Source: Paramecium octaurelia
Lineage: Eukaryota > Ciliophora > Oligohymenophorea > Peniculida > Parameciidae
Length of the DNA stretch: 64,000 nucleotides
Assembly: GCA_905182995.1 (NCBI GenBank)
Contig: CAJJDP010000007.1
Location: forward strand, 372,049 to 436,048
Direction of reading: 5' to 3'
Every line of letters starts with the position of its first letter. The stretch's first letter is position 1. Position numbers and translations under genes: made by a program. The notes beneath the pieces were generated by a model that had not been told where the DNA came from, did not search any database, and worked only from the letters and a program-made list of their open reading frames with translations. Positions 29,121 through 40,455 of this stretch are shown here, in pieces.

Positions 29121-30357
29121 ATGGAAATTAAATACAACAGATCTCTAAGTGGAGTACCAGATAATCAATCATAATAACCTCTCAGAAGAATAACCAAAAC
29201 CTATATTGAAAAGAGAGACCCTGTAAGAAGGAATTTAACTTAATTGTACAATGAAGGTAAAAATGATATCTAATTGGAATCAAGACACCCAACAAATTAA
29301 TAAGTCAATGCTTGGCAGTAATAACGACTTAAAGAGAAAATAAGAAAGAGTCAAGCGATCTCTCAATTAAGACGTTCTAGAAGATAAGGAGAATATGCCT
29401 TAACACAAAGCCATCACAACTAAAATTTATACTCTCCCCTAAGAATTCTCTGCAATTTCAATTAAAGAGAAATTTGATCTTACTGTTTAGGAAAATTAGA
29501 ATCTCTAAAAATTATATACAGATGATATATTTTTCTACTTAAAAGAGCAAGAAGTATTTATGATTTAAAATTTCACTAGAAAAAATCAACTCCTTTAGAA
29601 TGGTTAAAGAATCACTCAGTTCCAAGCAATTTGAGAGCCAAAATGATTGATTGGATGGTCGAAGTGTTATGTTCATACAAATGCTCAGATTAAACATTTT
29701 TTGTAGCAGTAAGAACAATGGATTTCTATTTTTCAAAAAGCATCAAACAATTAGAAGTATCAGATTTACATCTAAGTGGTGTAACCTCTATGTTTATTGC
29801 TGCAAAATATGAAGAAATTCACCCTTTGAAATTATCTGTTGTTCATGAGAAGATTGCTCATAAAAAACTATCCACAGATCAAATAAAAAAGAAAGAAAGT
29901 GATATTTTGTAAACTATAGGTTTTGATTTGGTTGGTGGTACTCTTTATGATATTTATAATCTAATACTAACAAATTGTTTTATTGAATAAAGACTACAAG
30001 AGAAAAACTATAAATATCTCAAAAAATTATGTTTGTATCTCTCTAAAATGGTACTGTATGATTATGAAATTTGCGGTAAAACTAACTACACTGTATTGGC
30101 TGCTGCTTCCATTTTCGTTGCATTTAAAATAATAGAACAATTAGATACTAGTTTTAATGCTGATAGTTAAGTATAATTTTATATTAAATTATAAGATTAA
30201 AGATGTTGCTTAAATCATTTAAGTTGACCCAGATTAGTTAATAGAAACTGCAGCCAAAGTCTTGAATCTAGCCAAAAATTTTGAGAAGCATTTTCCGAAT
30301 TTGGAAAATTTAAAAAAATTTAATGGATTTTAGTTAGAAGATGATGAATAATAATGA
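29121..30357 (+). CDS. Mitotic-type (A/B-like) cyclin
   Basis: About 370-390 residues. The polar N-terminal region contains RSLNQDVLEDKENMP. The cyclin box is clear: LRAKMIDWMVEVLCSYK, then FFVAVRTMDFYFSKS, SGVTSMFIAAKYEEIHPL and the second fold with YTVLAAASIFVAFKI. The KYEE motif and the order are those of A/B cyclins, which activate CDKs at mitosis. No clean RxxL destruction box was identified. Introns: 26 nt before the box and 25 nt at 30171-30195, the latter ending in AAG. The first exon is uncertain: the Met at 29121 is in another frame and needs a 37-nt intron ending in CAG. Confidence 0.85.
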
Positions 30358-30439
30358 TGTAAATCTATGTTTGTTACTTTTATTTAATTATAAGTGGCCA
30401 ACAAAAAATATTTCTAATGTACTTCTATATTTTAATAAA

Positions 30440-30921
30440 TCAATCAGCTTTTTTAGTGCTTTCAGTGGTGTGTTTCTCACCCTTTCCTTTTGTTGAAACC
30501 TTGGCTGAGGCCTTTCTTGCTAACAATTATTTTCTGTCTTCATTGAGGTAGGGTTTTGTGATGATGCATTATGATGGTCTGATTGGGATTTAGTATGGCA
30601 TTCCTACAATAACAATTATTAATTTACCATTGGCTTTTGTTCTTGTGAGTTTCTCGATCTAAATAACCCATCTCTTTCTGTAAACCGATGAAACCTTACC
30701 CTTTGTACCCTTATGTGTGCCTACTCTCAATTTATTATTATACCCCTAACAACTGTGACTTCATCATCCTTTCTTACAGGTAATGCTCTAACATTGTATT
30801 TCTTTCTTAAATCCTTTGAAAGATGAGCACTCATTAATTTATATCTAAGGTTTGATGGTGCTCCCAATTGGGCTCTTCTGCCCTTTCTTCTTTAACTTGA
30901 AACTTCGACATGGGTTTTCAT
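30440..30921 (-). CDS. RPL26: 60S ribosomal protein L26 (uL24)
   Basis: 144 residues in three exons (introns of 23 and 24 nt). It contains the L26/uL24 signatures [36 protein letters not shown], a KOW-type VVRG...[13 protein letters not shown], and TRTKANG. The C-terminus is Lys/Ser/Thr-rich as in other eukaryotes. It binds near the polypeptide exit tunnel of the large subunit. Convergent with the cyclin gene, 82 bases apart. Highly conserved, so it is a good marker for the genetic code and intron sizes here. Confidence 0.95.
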
Positions 30922-31687
30922 TTTGAAAAAGATTTAATTAAAAATAAATTTTTTGCTTTTTTCTTAGTACTTTCATGCAATATATTAAAATTCAATAAAT
31001 TCTTATAGAAATAATCTAAATGGTTTAACATTCAAAACAAAGAGGATGTTGCAATCCAATATGTTAGGAAGTTATACAATACTTGGTAGTTAATAATTTA
31101 ACATAAATTAAATAAAAGTCTATATTTTTGTTAAAATTACATTTATCACACCTTAAAGGAATTAAAATTCTTATGACTTGATGATATTGGAATAAATTCA
31201 AATTATTAATTTCTATTCCAAATAACTACAAAGGGATTTAAAGAATATTTAATTGATTTCATAAAATTAGTATTAAAAACTTACAGAAATATCAATGCTT
31301 GAAATTCTACTTACTTTTAGTATTATACCCAATTCATATGTACGATTCTACTCAAGATTCTGTTTCTCCATACCTATTATAGGTTATTATATGTTTAATT
31401 AATCCAATTTAATTTAATCAAGCCAATAAAAAGTAAGCTTTATTTGGCTTTTAAAATTTTGAATTACTGGAAAGAATGGTGAGATATCAGGAAAGACAGA
31501 GAGGAAGAGCTGATCCAAACGATTATTATAATGATAATCACTATTAGGAATTTATTTGAACTCAATAAATAGTAGGAAAATGAAAATGCTGCTTAAGCAA
31601 AATGTGTAAGAAAATGATTCAAAAGAAAAGAACCATGTGTTTGGAGAAAGTTAAGGTAAATTAATTAATCCTTAATAAAAATAAAAC
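30922..31687. other. Intergenic between RPL26 and histone H4
   Basis: About 770 bases. A short ORF on + from 31476 (MVRYQERQRGRADPNDYYND) runs only 28 codons before TGA. No good intron extends it, although later Gln/Asn-rich codons look coding-like. It should include the RPL26 promoter. Otherwise nothing recognised. Confidence 0.45.
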
Positions 31688-31996
31688 TCATGCACCAAAT
31701 CCATAGAGAGTTCTTCCTTATCTCTTTAATGAGTAAACAACATCCATAACAGTGACTGTCTTTCTTCTAGCATGCTCAGTGTATGTGATAGCATCTCTGA
31801 CAACATTTTCCAAAAAGCTCTTTAAAACATTTCTTGAGTCATCATAGAGGAAAGATGAAATTCTTTTGACTCCTCCTCTTCTAGCTAATCTTCTGATAGC
31901 AGGTTTAGTGATTCCTTCAATTGAAGCCTTATTTGGTTTTCTAGCATGTCTTTTAGCACTAACTTTGCCGATTCCTTTTCCTGATTTTCCAGCCAT
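31688..31996 (-). CDS. Histone H4
   Basis: 102 residues, intronless, recognisable along its full length ([74 protein letters not shown]). In-frame TAA at 31718-31720 encodes the conserved Gln; a standard-code reader would truncate the protein here. The N-terminal tail departs somewhat from the canonical [20 protein letters not shown], and the last residue is Ala where nearly all eukaryotes have Gly. No histone H3 gene is beside it. It packages DNA in nucleosomes. Confidence 0.97.
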
Positions 31997-32445
31997 TTTT
32001 CTTTATTTTGAATTAAATAAAGATAATTAAAAAGTGGAGGTTGTAAATGGGATCAAAATCCAAATAGTGCCAAAATTAACCAATCAAATTTTTCTTAAGA
32101 ATTTCATTTTTATACTGTTGTTTAATAATTATATGCGCCATTCTTTTTATTTTAATTTATTCAAATAAATCATAATAATAATTCTCCATCACTTACTAAT
32201 TTTATAATTATTATTTAAATAATTCTCTCATCTATTTTTGAATAATTATTAAGTATTTTAATTAATTATAAATATATTAATGAGTTTCATTTCAATATTA
32301 TCGAGTGAATTTGATTCACAATCCATATTTATAGAAGCTATTCATTAATCAAAAATTTAATATAAATAAGTATGATGAGTATGTAGATGGATAATAATAG
32401 TTAAATAATGAATTAATAAATAATATTGATAAAATTAAATGATAC
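31997..32445. other. Intergenic upstream of histone H4
   Basis: About 450 AT-rich bases between two minus-strand genes. It holds the H4 promoter by position. No specific element can be identified by eye and no ORF is convincing. Confidence 0.5.
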
Positions 32446-33543
32446 TCATGCCAATCCTCTTTCTTTCATAACTTCCAACATAGTTTTACCAATTTAAGCA
32501 GGAGATTTCACAACTCTGATTCCTGCTTATTCAAGTGCTCTAATTTTTTCTGGGGCACTTCCCTTTCCCTCTAAAAAATGAATAATATAGTTATATTACT
32601 AGATACAATAGCTCCTGCATGTCCCATTCTTCTTTCAGGAGGTGCAGTGATACCAGCAATGAAACCAACAACTGGTTTATTTTTGGGATTATTCTTCTTA
32701 ATCCATTCAGCTGCCATTTCTTCATTTTCACCACCAATTTCTCCAATCATAACAATTCCTAAAATGAATAGAATTAAAAATGTACCTTCAGTTTCTGGAT
32801 CAACCATGAATCTTTCTAAAACATCAATAAAATTAGTTCCATTGAATGGATCACCACCAATTCCAACAACAGTTGATTGTCCTAATCCAGCTCTTGTAGT
32901 TTAATCAACAGCCTCATAAGTAAGAGTACCAGATCTGGAGACAATACCAATTTTTCCATTTTAATGAATGTATCCAGGCATGATACCAATTTTGCATTCA
33001 TTTGGTTTAATGATTCCTGGACAATTTGGCTAAATTATAGACAATATGAACATACACCAATGACACGAGTAACTGATTAAGATCTCAATGCATGTTTGAC
33101 TTTAATCATATCATGTTATGGGATTCCATCTGTAATAACAACCTTTTACATACATATAGTAAAATTACCACCAAACCAATTTAGGCTTCGATTGCTTCAA
33201 TGATAGCTGCAGCAGCTGTAGGAGGAGGAACATAAATAACTGAGGCATCACATCCTGTGTTTTGCTTGGCTTCTTGACAATTCTTAAATACAGGTAATCC
33301 TAGATGAGTGCTTCCAGCCTCTATTTTATTGATTCAATTCTTACTCTTAGGTGACACTCCACCAACCATCTTTGTGAAATAGTTTAATGCTTATTCTGTT
33401 TAGAAGGTACCCTATTATTATTTAATATCAAGCAATACCTAATTACCAGTGATACCTTAACAGATCACCTTGGTATGTTTGTTGACCCACACTTAAGGAG
33501 CTGTGGTCGATGAAAATGCACGAAAGATTTATCTGCCAATCAT
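32446..33543 (-). CDS. Succinyl-CoA ligase alpha subunit, mitochondrial
   Basis: About 320 residues, several introns (one of 27 nt after ITGNQ). It starts [13 protein letters not shown], a plausible mitochondrial presequence. Family motifs: [83 protein letters not shown] with the phospho-accepting His, and [13 protein letters not shown] near the end. It forms with the beta subunit the TCA-cycle enzyme that interconverts succinyl-CoA and succinate with ATP or GTP formation. Confidence 0.95.
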
Positions 33544-33779
33544 TTATTTTATTTAATCAATATTTATTAATCTTAAATTAATCTCTTTCTCAAACTAAGC
33601 AGCATCATTCTCATTCTTTTCAATACTCTTAATTCAATTTATTTCTATAGTAATTCTAAAACATCATTGATTCACCTCTTGAATACCAAATTTTATCTAA
33701 TTATTAAATGAGATAATATTAATCATAACCATAAAAGTCTCCTTCAAACAGGGAAAAGAGCAACACTGTGTTTACCTAA

Positions 33780-35078
33780 ATGGATTCAGTTGAAAATTGT
33801 TACTCAAATGAAAATAATTAGCATGATCAATATTTCAATCAGATTATCTAAATGCTCTAAAAAAGATAAGAGTTTTAAGAATAAGAATACAGAATTAAAG
33901 TAGCCTCTTTAGAAAAAAGAATTAAATACTTAATTTAAATCAGCTCCTAACTAACACAATAAAATACTTAACTAAAATTATAATATGCGGATTTGGTCAA
34001 AGAATATGACATTATGAAAGACAGAATTATTAATTATGAGGCCAATATGAAAACGAAAAATTCAGAACATTCATTGAGTTTAGACGAAGTAACTAAATTA
34101 AAAACCGAAAGAGAAAAACTCCTAGGATTAGCAAATAAGTATCATGAAAGATCAAAAATTAGAAAGAAGCAAAGTATTGAATAGGAAAAAGCTATCACGA
34201 TTTTACAAAAATAAGTTAATGATTTACACAAGGATAACCTTATTTTGGTTTCCGAAAAATAAAATTTATTATTGCAAAGTTAATATAACCCTTAATTTCC
34301 AAATTAATAATAAAATATATTGCAATAGGAAATTGTAGGGAAATAATAACACCATATTGATCTATCAAATAAAAATGAGATACAATAGATTATCAAGCGA
34401 TTCTTGAATGATTATTGCATTCATCTCACCTATATCAACAATGAGACCAATCAATTGATTGTTCTACTAAAAGAATATCATGACATCAATCTTGATCTTA
34501 ATAATTAATCTAAATGTAATAAGCTTGTAAAACAATTTGATTCGTTAATTAATAAATATAATCAAATGTTAGAGCAACATAACAAATTTCAATACTAATT
34601 TAATATTTCTACATAAGACACTTTATTATTAAACAATAATAATAATTATTATTAGAATTAGAATTTTTACAACAATAATAATAATGCAAATAATACTATT
34701 TTAAGTAGCAAATTAAACAGCTATAATAATTTTTATCAAAGCAATGCTAAGTAAGACATTCTTAGAACCAGCAAGTTTATTAAAATCTAATAAATTAATA
34801 TGTTCCTAACACAAATTGTTGAATCATTTATTATCTATATTTTTAGAGTTAGAAATCTAAATCATCAAATTCTCCAATCAGACCCAACTCATAATGAATA
34901 GAAAACTATTCTAAAGAAAACCATAATTATGATTATTGCAATAATAAGAATGCAAAAGAAAAAAAAATATCATGATTATAAACCAATGGTTATAGAATTA
35001 CCTATTGAGGAGACTATGTATTAATTACTAGAAATAATAAGTACTTAATAACAATTAATAGAGAAGTTTTAGGAGTGA
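33780..35078 (+). CDS. Coiled-coil protein with Asn-rich tract, unknown
   Basis: An open frame of 432 codons. Residues 20 to about 170 are coiled coil (FQEQEYRIKVASLEKRI, VTKLKTEREKLLGLANKYHE). Then comes a region with a poly-Asn/Tyr tract (about 34630-34690, NNNNNYYQNQNFYNNNNN). The C-terminal third could instead be spliced: a 29-nt GTT...TTTTAG segment near 34824 would switch to a Ser/Asn/Pro-rich end. Function not recognised. Its stop is 8 bases from the stop of the convergent gene. Confidence 0.6.
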
Positions 35079-35086
35079 TTTATATT

Positions 35087-35982
35087 TCATCGTAATTATT
35101 CACTAATCTTTAATAGTAACATATCAATGTTTTTATGCAATCTCTAAACTATTTGATTCATTTGGTAGTTCAATTATATAGTATATTTTTCTTATGGGGA
35201 TTGTGTTTGTACCAATTCGGCTAAAATCTTAAATTTATGTTCAATCTTCTTAATTTCACTTAAATATTTTCTTTTTGTTCCTGCCAATTAATAATTGAGT
35301 GATTTAGCCTTTTCTGAATCACAATTAATCAATTCTTCAAGAAATCGTTGTGTATTTTGATTTTCATATAAATCAAGCTCTTCAATAAAAGTTTCTAATT
35401 CTAATAAATTTATATATAGTAGCTTATTATTGTCTAGATTAATATTCTAAGATTTAATTTTATTAGTAATCTTTTACTTCACTTAACTGTTAATTACATA
35501 ATCTAAATCGCATCGCAATCCATTCATTTCCTAGATTTAATCAAGCAAATACTTTATAAATATTTTTATATTCTTATTGCACATCTAATTTAACAGTGTT
35601 CATGTTCTTTTTAAAGGTGTTTTCAATTTAAAGAATTTCAGGACGTCTAGGTTATGTTTTAGAATTCAAAATCTAGTTGTCCATCTCTATCATCCTTGTT
35701 TCGAGTTATTTAATTTGATAAGATAATTAAGAAGTATTTTGCTTACTAGATTTATGCTTCCCACAATTTTCATAATCATCTATTCTGTTTTATAAAAGGT
35801 GGATTTATTCTTCGATTCTGTGAACCTCTTCAAATAGTTTAATCTATTTCATTAATCCATCCTATTCATTAATGATTTTATTGATGTTATCTATGTTAAA
35901 AATACATGTTACTCTCTAAAGTTGTTATTTTTGAATTTGCCTCCGTTTCCTAATTTAACTTTGCATCACTTACAAATTGCAT
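35087..35982 (-). CDS. Coiled-coil protein, unknown
   Basis: 283 residues over three exons (two 22-nt introns, both GTA...TAG). It is predicted coiled coil for most of its length (INKIINEQDGLMKQIKLFEE, LLELETFIEELDLYENQN). No catalytic motif or membrane segment. Possibly cytoskeletal, which is only a guess from composition. Convergent with and nearly touching the preceding plus-strand gene. Confidence 0.65.
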
Positions 35983-36317
35983 TAAAGAAGAAAAAATTTA
36001 ACGTATATTAATTATCAATTTAGTAAATTTAGAAGAACTAGTCAAATAAAGGGTAATTTCAAACTAATAAATCATTTCGCAAAAGTTTATGTTTGAGAAT
36101 TCCACAATACTAAGGCTTTCAATATACTATTCTGCAGAACAGATGATAAACAAACAATTTTATAATTCAGAATTATAAACCAAGAATTCATAGAATAAGA
36201 AGGATGATAGATTGGAATAAAATATGGTACTTTTATTTTTAATGTGTATTAGGGATCAACTTACAACATTGTGTAGAGTTTATACTAATTGATTCTCATT
36301 AACTTTTAGGATAAAGG
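35983..36317. other. Intergenic, nothing recognised
   Basis: About 335 AT-rich bases between two minus-strand genes; it contains the start region of the coiled-coil gene and the 3' end of the nucleoside hydrolase. Confidence 0.5.
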
Positions 36318-37325
36318 TCACTTAATCTAGTTTAAATATTAATGATTAATACTTGCTTGTGGGTCCTTGTCTAACCATTTGACTGAGACCATTCCTCTTC
36401 CTTCTCCTTCTAAAATTACATTACAAGGTCTCTCAACAAATTCTGTGATGATATCTGGCATGGTGGCTGCGAGAATGCATAATGGATCTTGGATATCATA
36501 TCTATTATTGGCAGTTTTCATTCCTTCATAAATTTCTTTGACGAATTTGCCTTTAATAGTTGTATCCTATTCAAAGACTGTAGCAATCTGATTATAAAGG
36601 AGATGATTACTGTGAATTCTGAAACTGAGATAACCCCTTCATAAGGTATTACAATTAGCTTCTTAGCTAAAACCTTAAAGACGAGATGAGCAGCTTCTGG
36701 ATCTGTGTGAACATTATATTCAGCTACTCCATCATTCATAAATCCCAATCCTAAAATATTTCCGCATAAACCAATGACCAAACCAATATTTTCTTCAAAA
36801 TCTACAGTCTTCATCATTGCACATGCTACATTTGTCAAAGCACCTAGACAAATGATTACTAATTCTTCCTTATATTTCAAAGCGCTTTCTATCAAAAAAT
36901 CAACAGCATGTTATTGTTAGAGTGGATATTGCTATATGTTGAGTTCCTTTAGATATTTTTCTTAATGGCCACTTAATCCATCATCACCAAAGAATTTCGA
37001 GCTTAAAGTTATTCTTTATTTTAAGTTTCTATCACATCCCTTATAAATTGGTATATTCACTCCTGCGATTTTTTAGACAATTGTAATATTCTTGATCCCA
37101 TCATCTATCTAAGAGTTTCCACTATTATATTAGAGACAGAGAATACTTAATGCAAGTGATACCTATTATTTCGATATTTTTCTTGGCTGCCAAATCAAAT
37201 GCTGTCAATAACGCATGTATATCATCGCCTCCAGAATCTGTGTCTATAATCATTTTCGTTCTTTGCTTCAAAAGCTTTTGAGGAATACCAAATTGATGTT
37301 TGATGAATGATGGTAGCGAAATCAT
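36318..37325 (-). CDS. Inosine-uridine-type nucleoside hydrolase
   Basis: About 310-320 residues, introns near 37140 and 36570. It has the Ca2+/ribose-binding MIIDTDSGGDDIHALL (usual DTDPGxDD), ITCINGN, GDDGLSGH, LGALTNVA and AEYNVHTDPEAA. These are the signatures of enzymes that hydrolyse purine and pyrimidine ribonucleosides to base and ribose for salvage. Two positions differ from classical members: the HG before DGL is absent, and the usual HDP near the C-terminus is QDP. Activity or specificity may therefore be altered. The first Met at 37325 overlaps the upstream gene's stop; the Met 24 residues in (MIIDTDSGG) is an alternative start. Confidence 0.85.
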
Positions 37326-38314
37326 TTATAAATATTATTTATAATACTAATTTAATTTGCCTTTGGAGTGAAGATTTTTGTTATCAAATTTTAATTTTTC
37401 CTCTTCACTCTGTCCACACTCGATTTTGGTCTTAATAGAGTCTTCTTCATTACAACTACATCATTTATTCGATCTTTCTCTTATATTATTGGCTTAATAA
37501 AATCCATTACAAAATTAATTTTATCTTCAATGACTAATTTAGGTTTATGGAAGGATTGTTTTAAAGAGGTACTTTTCATTTTCAATTAATTTTCATTACT
37601 GCTAAATAGAATTCTTCTTACTTTTTTACCCCGATATTACGAATTAGTGTTGCTAACATTTTAACATGAACGTAGATGTTATAAATCAAGATCTTATCCA
37701 GATATTATCCAAGTCTATTGTTTTAACTAATCCCAAACCAAAATGTGAATATGTTCAAAATAGCAACCTGCACACCATTTCTTAGTTTCGCATCTCCAAA
37801 TATTTAGCAAAAAGTTTTTAAAATTTTATTATACCTCCTTATTTGATTACATTCCTTATATCAAACAAATGTATATACATTATTGACTCTATTTAGGAGT
37901 TATGTAGAGTAATTTAGTTTATTTTAATTGCTAATCGCATTTGAAACACAACTATCCTTTTGTTGTAATGTAACCGCTCTCCATTTCTGCAATCATAGTT
38001 TTAATGTCCATAAAAGTTAAGGTGATTTCACTTTCTGCCTGTTGTAGTAATTTTATTTCTTTAGGAGATTAAGTAAAATAGAAATCCCTTTGCCCTAAAA
38101 TAGACCATAAGTCAACACTCCCAAAGATTGGTAAAAATTCATCTTCAGTAGTACAAGTACCATGTTCAGTTTTTAGTATTGTTCCTTCTGTTTTACATCT
38201 CACTTCAGAACGTGATTTCAAATTGATTCTGCATATATCTAATGGTGTTGTGAATTATGTATGAATTCGTCTACTGTGAATAGCAGAAGGTAAACGAAGG
38301 TCTAATTATTTCAT
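37322..38314 (-). CDS. Unknown 330-residue protein with Cys pairs
   Basis: Uninterrupted frame of 331 codons starting MKQLDLRLPSAIHSRRIHT. A central part has two Cys pairs, LCFKCDQQ and CETKKWCAGCYFEH, spaced as possible zinc ligands. The C-terminal third is basic (KKTLLRPKSSVDRVKRK). I do not recognise a family. The stop TGA (37322-37324) overlaps the ATG at 37323-37325 of the nucleoside hydrolase on the same strand. Confidence 0.55.
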
Positions 38315-39005
38315 TCAATTTAAATAAAATTAAAATTTCTTGTTTGAGAATCATCATTTTATAACATTCGATAAACTTTTTAGTTCTACAGTATTATTAT
38401 ATGAAGGGAGATTCATCAAATATTATAGTATTTTTATTAATATAATTCTAACTTTTATTCCAGCTATCTCTATCTACTAATTATACTTCTCTATTTACAA
38501 ATTGATACTACATTTATCATCTAGAAAGGTATGATACAATCTGATAAAATTAAGTAAACTTAATAAAAGTATTAAATTTTACTAAGAAAATCCAATATTT
38601 ACTTTAGATACTAAATATTATAAATCAAAAATGGAATTATTTGAGCATTTTATGATATTGAAATAATCATGCATTTTCTTTGAATTATTTGGATGGATAA
38701 TTTTACAATTAGTGGCACATATTATTAAATAATAAAATATATATTTAAAGATCTTCTCAATTAAACTAATTTAATAAGAATAGAACTTATTAAAGTATTA
38801 ATACAAAGCATTTATTGATACTCCTAAATACAATTGATTTTTACAAAAACTATATATGATTTAATTGCAGTAAAATGGGTAGCAATATAACAAGAATCTT
38901 ATAAATGATACTTCTCTTTATTCCATAAATTTATAAATTTTGGTAAAAAAAAGAGTGAAGTTTATTTTTCAATAATATTAAATAGTGATTAATTAATTTA
39001 ACCAA
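38315..39005. other. Intergenic, AT-rich
   Basis: About 690 bases between two divergent genes. It must hold both promoters. No ORF, RNA gene or repeat supported. Confidence 0.5.
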
Positions 39006-39985
39006 ATGGAGAAATTTAGAGCATATGCTGATCCTCATACCGGAATCAATTTATTTGTACCTGCCTTTGTCAATTAAAAGTTATCCCCACTTATTCTGCT
39101 ACTACATATTGTAATTATTTTATCATTATAGTAATTAGATTCTAGGATTTTTATTGATTTTAATTAGAATTCCTCTATTGGCTATTCTGATTTTCTTATT
39201 AATAATTTTGAATACTTTGAAAATAGGCACTCTAAATTCATTAATAGGTAAATTGATGTTGTTTACTTGCGGATTTTATAAAGTTGAAAATTAGATTCCA
39301 ATTCAGGATAAAGGTGGATAACTCATATTGGCAAATCATTCTAGTCCAATTGATTGGATTTATTTCTTAGCTTAATCATCGCCAAACTTCGCAACTTTCG
39401 TAGAATGTGGTGAAGAAATTAGATATCAAATTCTATCCTTAAATTAAGTGATTAAGAATTTGTTTTCAATTAATATAGCATAAAATGGAACTGGATTGCA
39501 ATTAAACGAAGTGATATTTTAAAATAAGCCAACCTTACTGTTTTTTGAGGTATTTCATTATATAATTATATTTATCTAGGGTTGTTAAACAAATTAATTG
39601 GGAGTATTGTCACCACCAAAATAAATGATTGCGGAATTACAAAAACTTGGATAACCTATTGTAATTATTAATATAACAATAGAACATTTATATATTAACA
39701 TATCCTGACAGATCTATATTTACTCCTATCAATACTACAAGGAATGGATTTTGGCACTTTATATTATTGTTAACAAATATTTGGAATAATTTAAAGGTTG
39801 TCAGTCAAGAATTTTAAACCTCTAAGGACTATTAGAAGCTCATAACTAATTTTTATGAATGTGAAGGATTAAAAATAGTATTTTATCATTTTATCCCTTA
39901 GATCCATTAAAAATACTCTGTGTAAACTGAATTTTTAAGCTATTTTTGGAGAACTTAGAAAGGAAATTATGTTAAATAAGATTGA
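39006..39985 (+). CDS. PlsC-type lysophospholipid acyltransferase, membrane protein
   Basis: 299 residues over four exons (introns of 28, 30 and 22 nt). Residues 35-70 form a hydrophobic hairpin (ILGFLLILIRIPLLAILIFL). The catalytic motif NHSSPIDW carries His and Asp of the HX4D box. A second block FFEGCQTN matches the family FPEG/EGT motif, where Gly and Glu bind glycerol phosphate, and TYPDRS comes later. The family transfers acyl groups from acyl-CoA to lysophosphatidate or other lysolipids at the ER. Which lysolipid is used cannot be told from sequence. Confidence 0.83.
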
Positions 39986-40455
39986 ATATGCTATTTATAT
40001 TTTACAATAATTATAAAAAATTTAATTCTAATATTGAAGAAGAAAATAGAATTTAAGATTTTAATTAAAAAATTTGTTAAAATAAAAATCCTTCCGTTCA
40101 TTTTCTAAATTATTAGCAAAACTTCTCATAAATACAATATTTAATCAAAAAAAAAAATAGTAATTAAGTGAATGGTATTTTAGGAATTACAAAATAATAT
40201 TCATAAGGGCAGTTAATATTTTTATTAATTTGTATTTGTAAATATTCCTTTAAATAAAAATCTATTTTATAACCATCAATTAATTATGATTTATTAGATT
40301 ATTAGGGAAATAATTTCAATGGTGTTTTATAGAAATTGATTAATTAAATAAAAAATAAGTGATTTAAAAAATATAACAAATCATAAGGAAGTGTTATTAG
40401 AAAGTGGAAATGAATATATTAGTATTTATTATTATTTAAATTTGATTAAAAATTA
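39986..40455. other. Intergenic, very AT-rich
   Basis: About 470 bases between tandem plus-strand genes, with poly-A runs; no gene supported. Confidence 0.5.

Noticed and set aside
31718-31720. TAA as the end of histone H4 and, in general, TAA/TAG as stops
   Set aside because: The conserved H4 tail, RPL26 and many kinase motifs continue through TAA and TAG, so these code for Gln; only TGA ends genes here.
32578-32904. 108-codon plus-strand ORF
   Set aside because: It is the antisense shadow of the succinyl-CoA ligase alpha gene, whose motifs are clear on the minus strand.
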